From contig WRKA01000132.1 in assembly GCA_009778265.1 (NCBI GenBank), positions 1-6,201 of the forward strand: DNA of 6,201 nt, given 5' to 3'. The stretch comes from Methanomassiliicoccaceae archaeon. GTDB taxonomy: Archaea > Thermoplasmatota > Thermoplasmata > Methanomassiliicoccales > Methanomethylophilaceae. The notes beneath the pieces are model-generated. The model saw nothing but the letters and a program-made list of their open reading frames with translations. It was not told the DNA's origin and ran no database searches. Position 1 is the stretch's first letter, and each line of letters begins with the position of its first letter. This document shows positions 4,783-6,201 of this stretch, piece after piece. Made by a program: the position numbers and the translations under genes.

Positions 4783-6201
4783 ATGCTCCTTAAAGCGGAA
4801 TCCGTCACAAAATCATTCGGCCCCGTTAAAGTACTTATAAAGGCGGACCTGCAGATAAACCGCGGGGACAGCATCGGTCTCATTGGTGTGAACGGTGCCG
4901 GAAAAAGCACATTCATGAAAATTTTTCTGGGAGAGATGAGATGCGACACCGGCGAACTGACGAGGAACACGCATAAGATAGGTTACCTTCCGCAGTTCGC
5001 CGAATCGTCGTCCGAATTCACCGTCCGGGATGTTCTCGGAAGGCCGTACGGGCACGTCGAGCACATAAAACAGAGGATGTCCCTGCTCAGCGAGATGATG
5101 ACCTCCGGGAAGGACATAGACTGGAATTCCGTCACAACGGAATATGCATCTTTAGAATCCGAACTCTCGCGTTCCGGAACGGAGGACGAGGATGTTCTTC
5201 TGTCGTCGCTGGAAAAGGTGGGATTATCCCGGGACCTGGTGAACAGAACGATGGACACACTCAGCGGCGGGGAACGGACGAAAGTGATGCTTGCCCGCGC
5301 ATTGGTGCAGGCGGACGGGTGCGATGTCCTTTTTCTGGACGAACCGACGAGTCATCTGGATATTTCTACGGTGGAATGGCTGGAGGATCATCTTTTAGAG
5401 ACCAAATGTACGCTTGTAGTGATAAGCCACGACCGTTATTTTTTGGATAAGGTCGCGACAAAGATGTCCGAGATATCGTTCGGAAAGACAAGGGAGTACA
5501 AAGGCAATTATTCCGCGTTCGTGATGAAGAAGATGCTCGAACTTGAAAGAATGGAGGCGGAATACAAAAAATATGCTGCGAACAAAAGAAAACAGGAAGA
5601 GATCGCCGAGAACATGCATAAGGACCAATGGTTCTTCTCTACGCACAAGACAAGACAGAAGATGATCGACCGTCTCGAAGAGAAGGAAGCGCCCGAGATA
5701 AGCAAAGAGATAACGGTAAAGATCCAGGCGGCCCAGAAATCGGGAAAGAATATGATCACCGCAAAGGACCTTAAGATAGAATTGGGCGGGAGGACGATAT
5801 TGAACAAAGTGGATCTGGATGTAATGAAAGGAGATAAGATCGGTATATTCGGATCCAACGGGGCCGGAAAAAGTACGCTGATCAAAGCGCTTATCGAGAA
5901 AATTCCGAGCAAAGGCGAACTCTGGGTGGCACCGGGCGCGAAGATCGGATATTTCTCGCAGGATCACAGTGTTCTCGATCTCGAACTTACGGCGGAAGAA
6001 CAGATATTAAAAAAGATAGGAAAGGACAGACGCGGTGAAGCGAGAGGCCTTTTGGCGAGGATGCTTCTCACCGGGGATCAGGTGGACAGAAAGATGAGCA
6101 CCCTGTCCGGGGGTGAAAGAGTGAGGGTGGCGCTCACGCTTCTGCTGCTGGACGAAACGAACCTTCTGATACTCGACGAACCTACGAATTACCTTGACAT
6201 T
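4783..6201 (+). CDS. ABC-F family twin ATPase, 3' end cut by the window
   Basis: 473 residues are present, open to the last base. There are two ABC cassettes and no membrane segment. Domain 1 has Walker A GVNGAGKST (35-43), Q71, LSGGE (160-164), Walker B LFLDEPTSHLD (183-193) and H216 in ISHDRYFLD. A charged helical linker (about 239-320), starting YKGNYSAF and containing THKTRQKMIDRLEE, matches the region that contacts P-site tRNA in ABC-F proteins. Domain 2 has GSNGAGKST (357-365), Q393, LSGGE (441-445) and LLILDEPTNYLD (461-472), where the window ends. Both Walker B glutamates (E187, E466) are present, so both sites look catalytic. Known members (EttA, Uup, YdiF and resistance types such as Vga/Msr) bind the ribosomal E site and rescue or regulate translation; the subgroup is not decided here. 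The ATG at 4783 follows GAGGG (4773-4777), which overlaps the upstream TGA, so it is probably in the same transcript as the ASKHA gene. Confidence 0.9.
   Translation, partial: MLLKAESVTKSFGPVKVLIKADLQINRGDSIGLIGVNGAGKSTFMKIFLGEMRCDTGELTRNTHKIGYLPQFAESSSEFTVRDVLGRPYGHVEHIKQRMSLLSEMMTSGKDIDWNSVTTEYASLESELSRSGTEDEDVLLSSLEKVGLSRDLVNRTMDTLSGGERTKVMLARALVQADGCDVLFLDEPTSHLDISTVEWLEDHLLETKCTLVVISHDRYFLDKVATKMSEISFGKTREYKGNYSAFVMKKMLELERMEAEYKKYAANKRKQEEIAENMHKDQWFFSTHKTRQKMIDRLEEKEAPEISKEITVKIQAAQKSGKNMITAKDLKIELGGRTILNKVDLDVMKGDKIGIFGSNGAGKSTLIKALIEKIPSKGELWVAPGAKIGYFSQDHSVLDLELTAEEQILKKIGKDRRGEARGLLARMLLTGDQVDRKMSTLSGGERVRVALTLLLLDETNLLILDEPTNYLDI

Noticed and set aside
5395..5967. Long antisense open frame of 190 residues
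   Set aside because: It lies opposite the ABC-F linker and second cassette; it has no domain and the sense strand is clearly coding.
4783..6201. ABC transporter ATPase
   Set aside because: Two cassettes in one chain, an ABC-F linker and no membrane segments or permease gene in view point to a translation-associated ABC-F protein.

Overview
The window is a compact run of same-strand genes (all +) that looks archaeal, most likely from a methylotrophic methanogen such as a member of the Methanomassiliicoccales. This is inferred from a corrinoid protein / UroD-type methyltransferase pair, GGTGA-type ribosome binding sites that contain the upstream stop codons, a TTG start, and frequent ATA (Ile) and AGG/AGA (Arg) codons. 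A corrinoid-using bacterium cannot be excluded from sequence reading alone.

Region 1 (1-1172) is methyl transfer. The window opens inside the last 27 codons of a probable corrinoid (B12-binding) protein. Two bases later comes a 361-residue methyltransferase of the MtaA/MtbA/CmuA (uroporphyrinogen decarboxylase) superfamily with the zinc signature H240-x-C242...C335. The methylated substrate cannot be read from the sequence.

Region 2 (1173-1231) is the only sizeable intergenic gap: 59 AT-rich bases with a T-tract and TATA-like sequence. It is a plausible end of one transcript and start of the next.

Region 3 (1232-4774) is a tightly coupled four-gene set: a short COG0523/CobW-type GTPase lacking the usual C-terminal domain; a 177-residue protein with a His/Asp-rich N-terminus that may be the missing half of that GTPase; a 104-residue zinc-ribbon-like protein with seven cysteines; and a 669-residue hydantoinase-A/oxoprolinase-like ASKHA ATPase with no hydantoinase-B partner beside it. 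Beside a corrinoid-dependent zinc methyltransferase, the set reads as a candidate metal-delivery and/or corrinoid-reactivation module. That role is inference.

Region 4 (4783-6201) is an ABC-F type twin-ATPase gene cut by the window end. It is 8 bases after the ASKHA gene and probably cotranscribed, but its expected role in translation has no obvious link to the other genes. No RNA genes, CRISPR arrays, insertion sequences or attachment sites were seen, and no gene-free stretch exceeds 59 bases.
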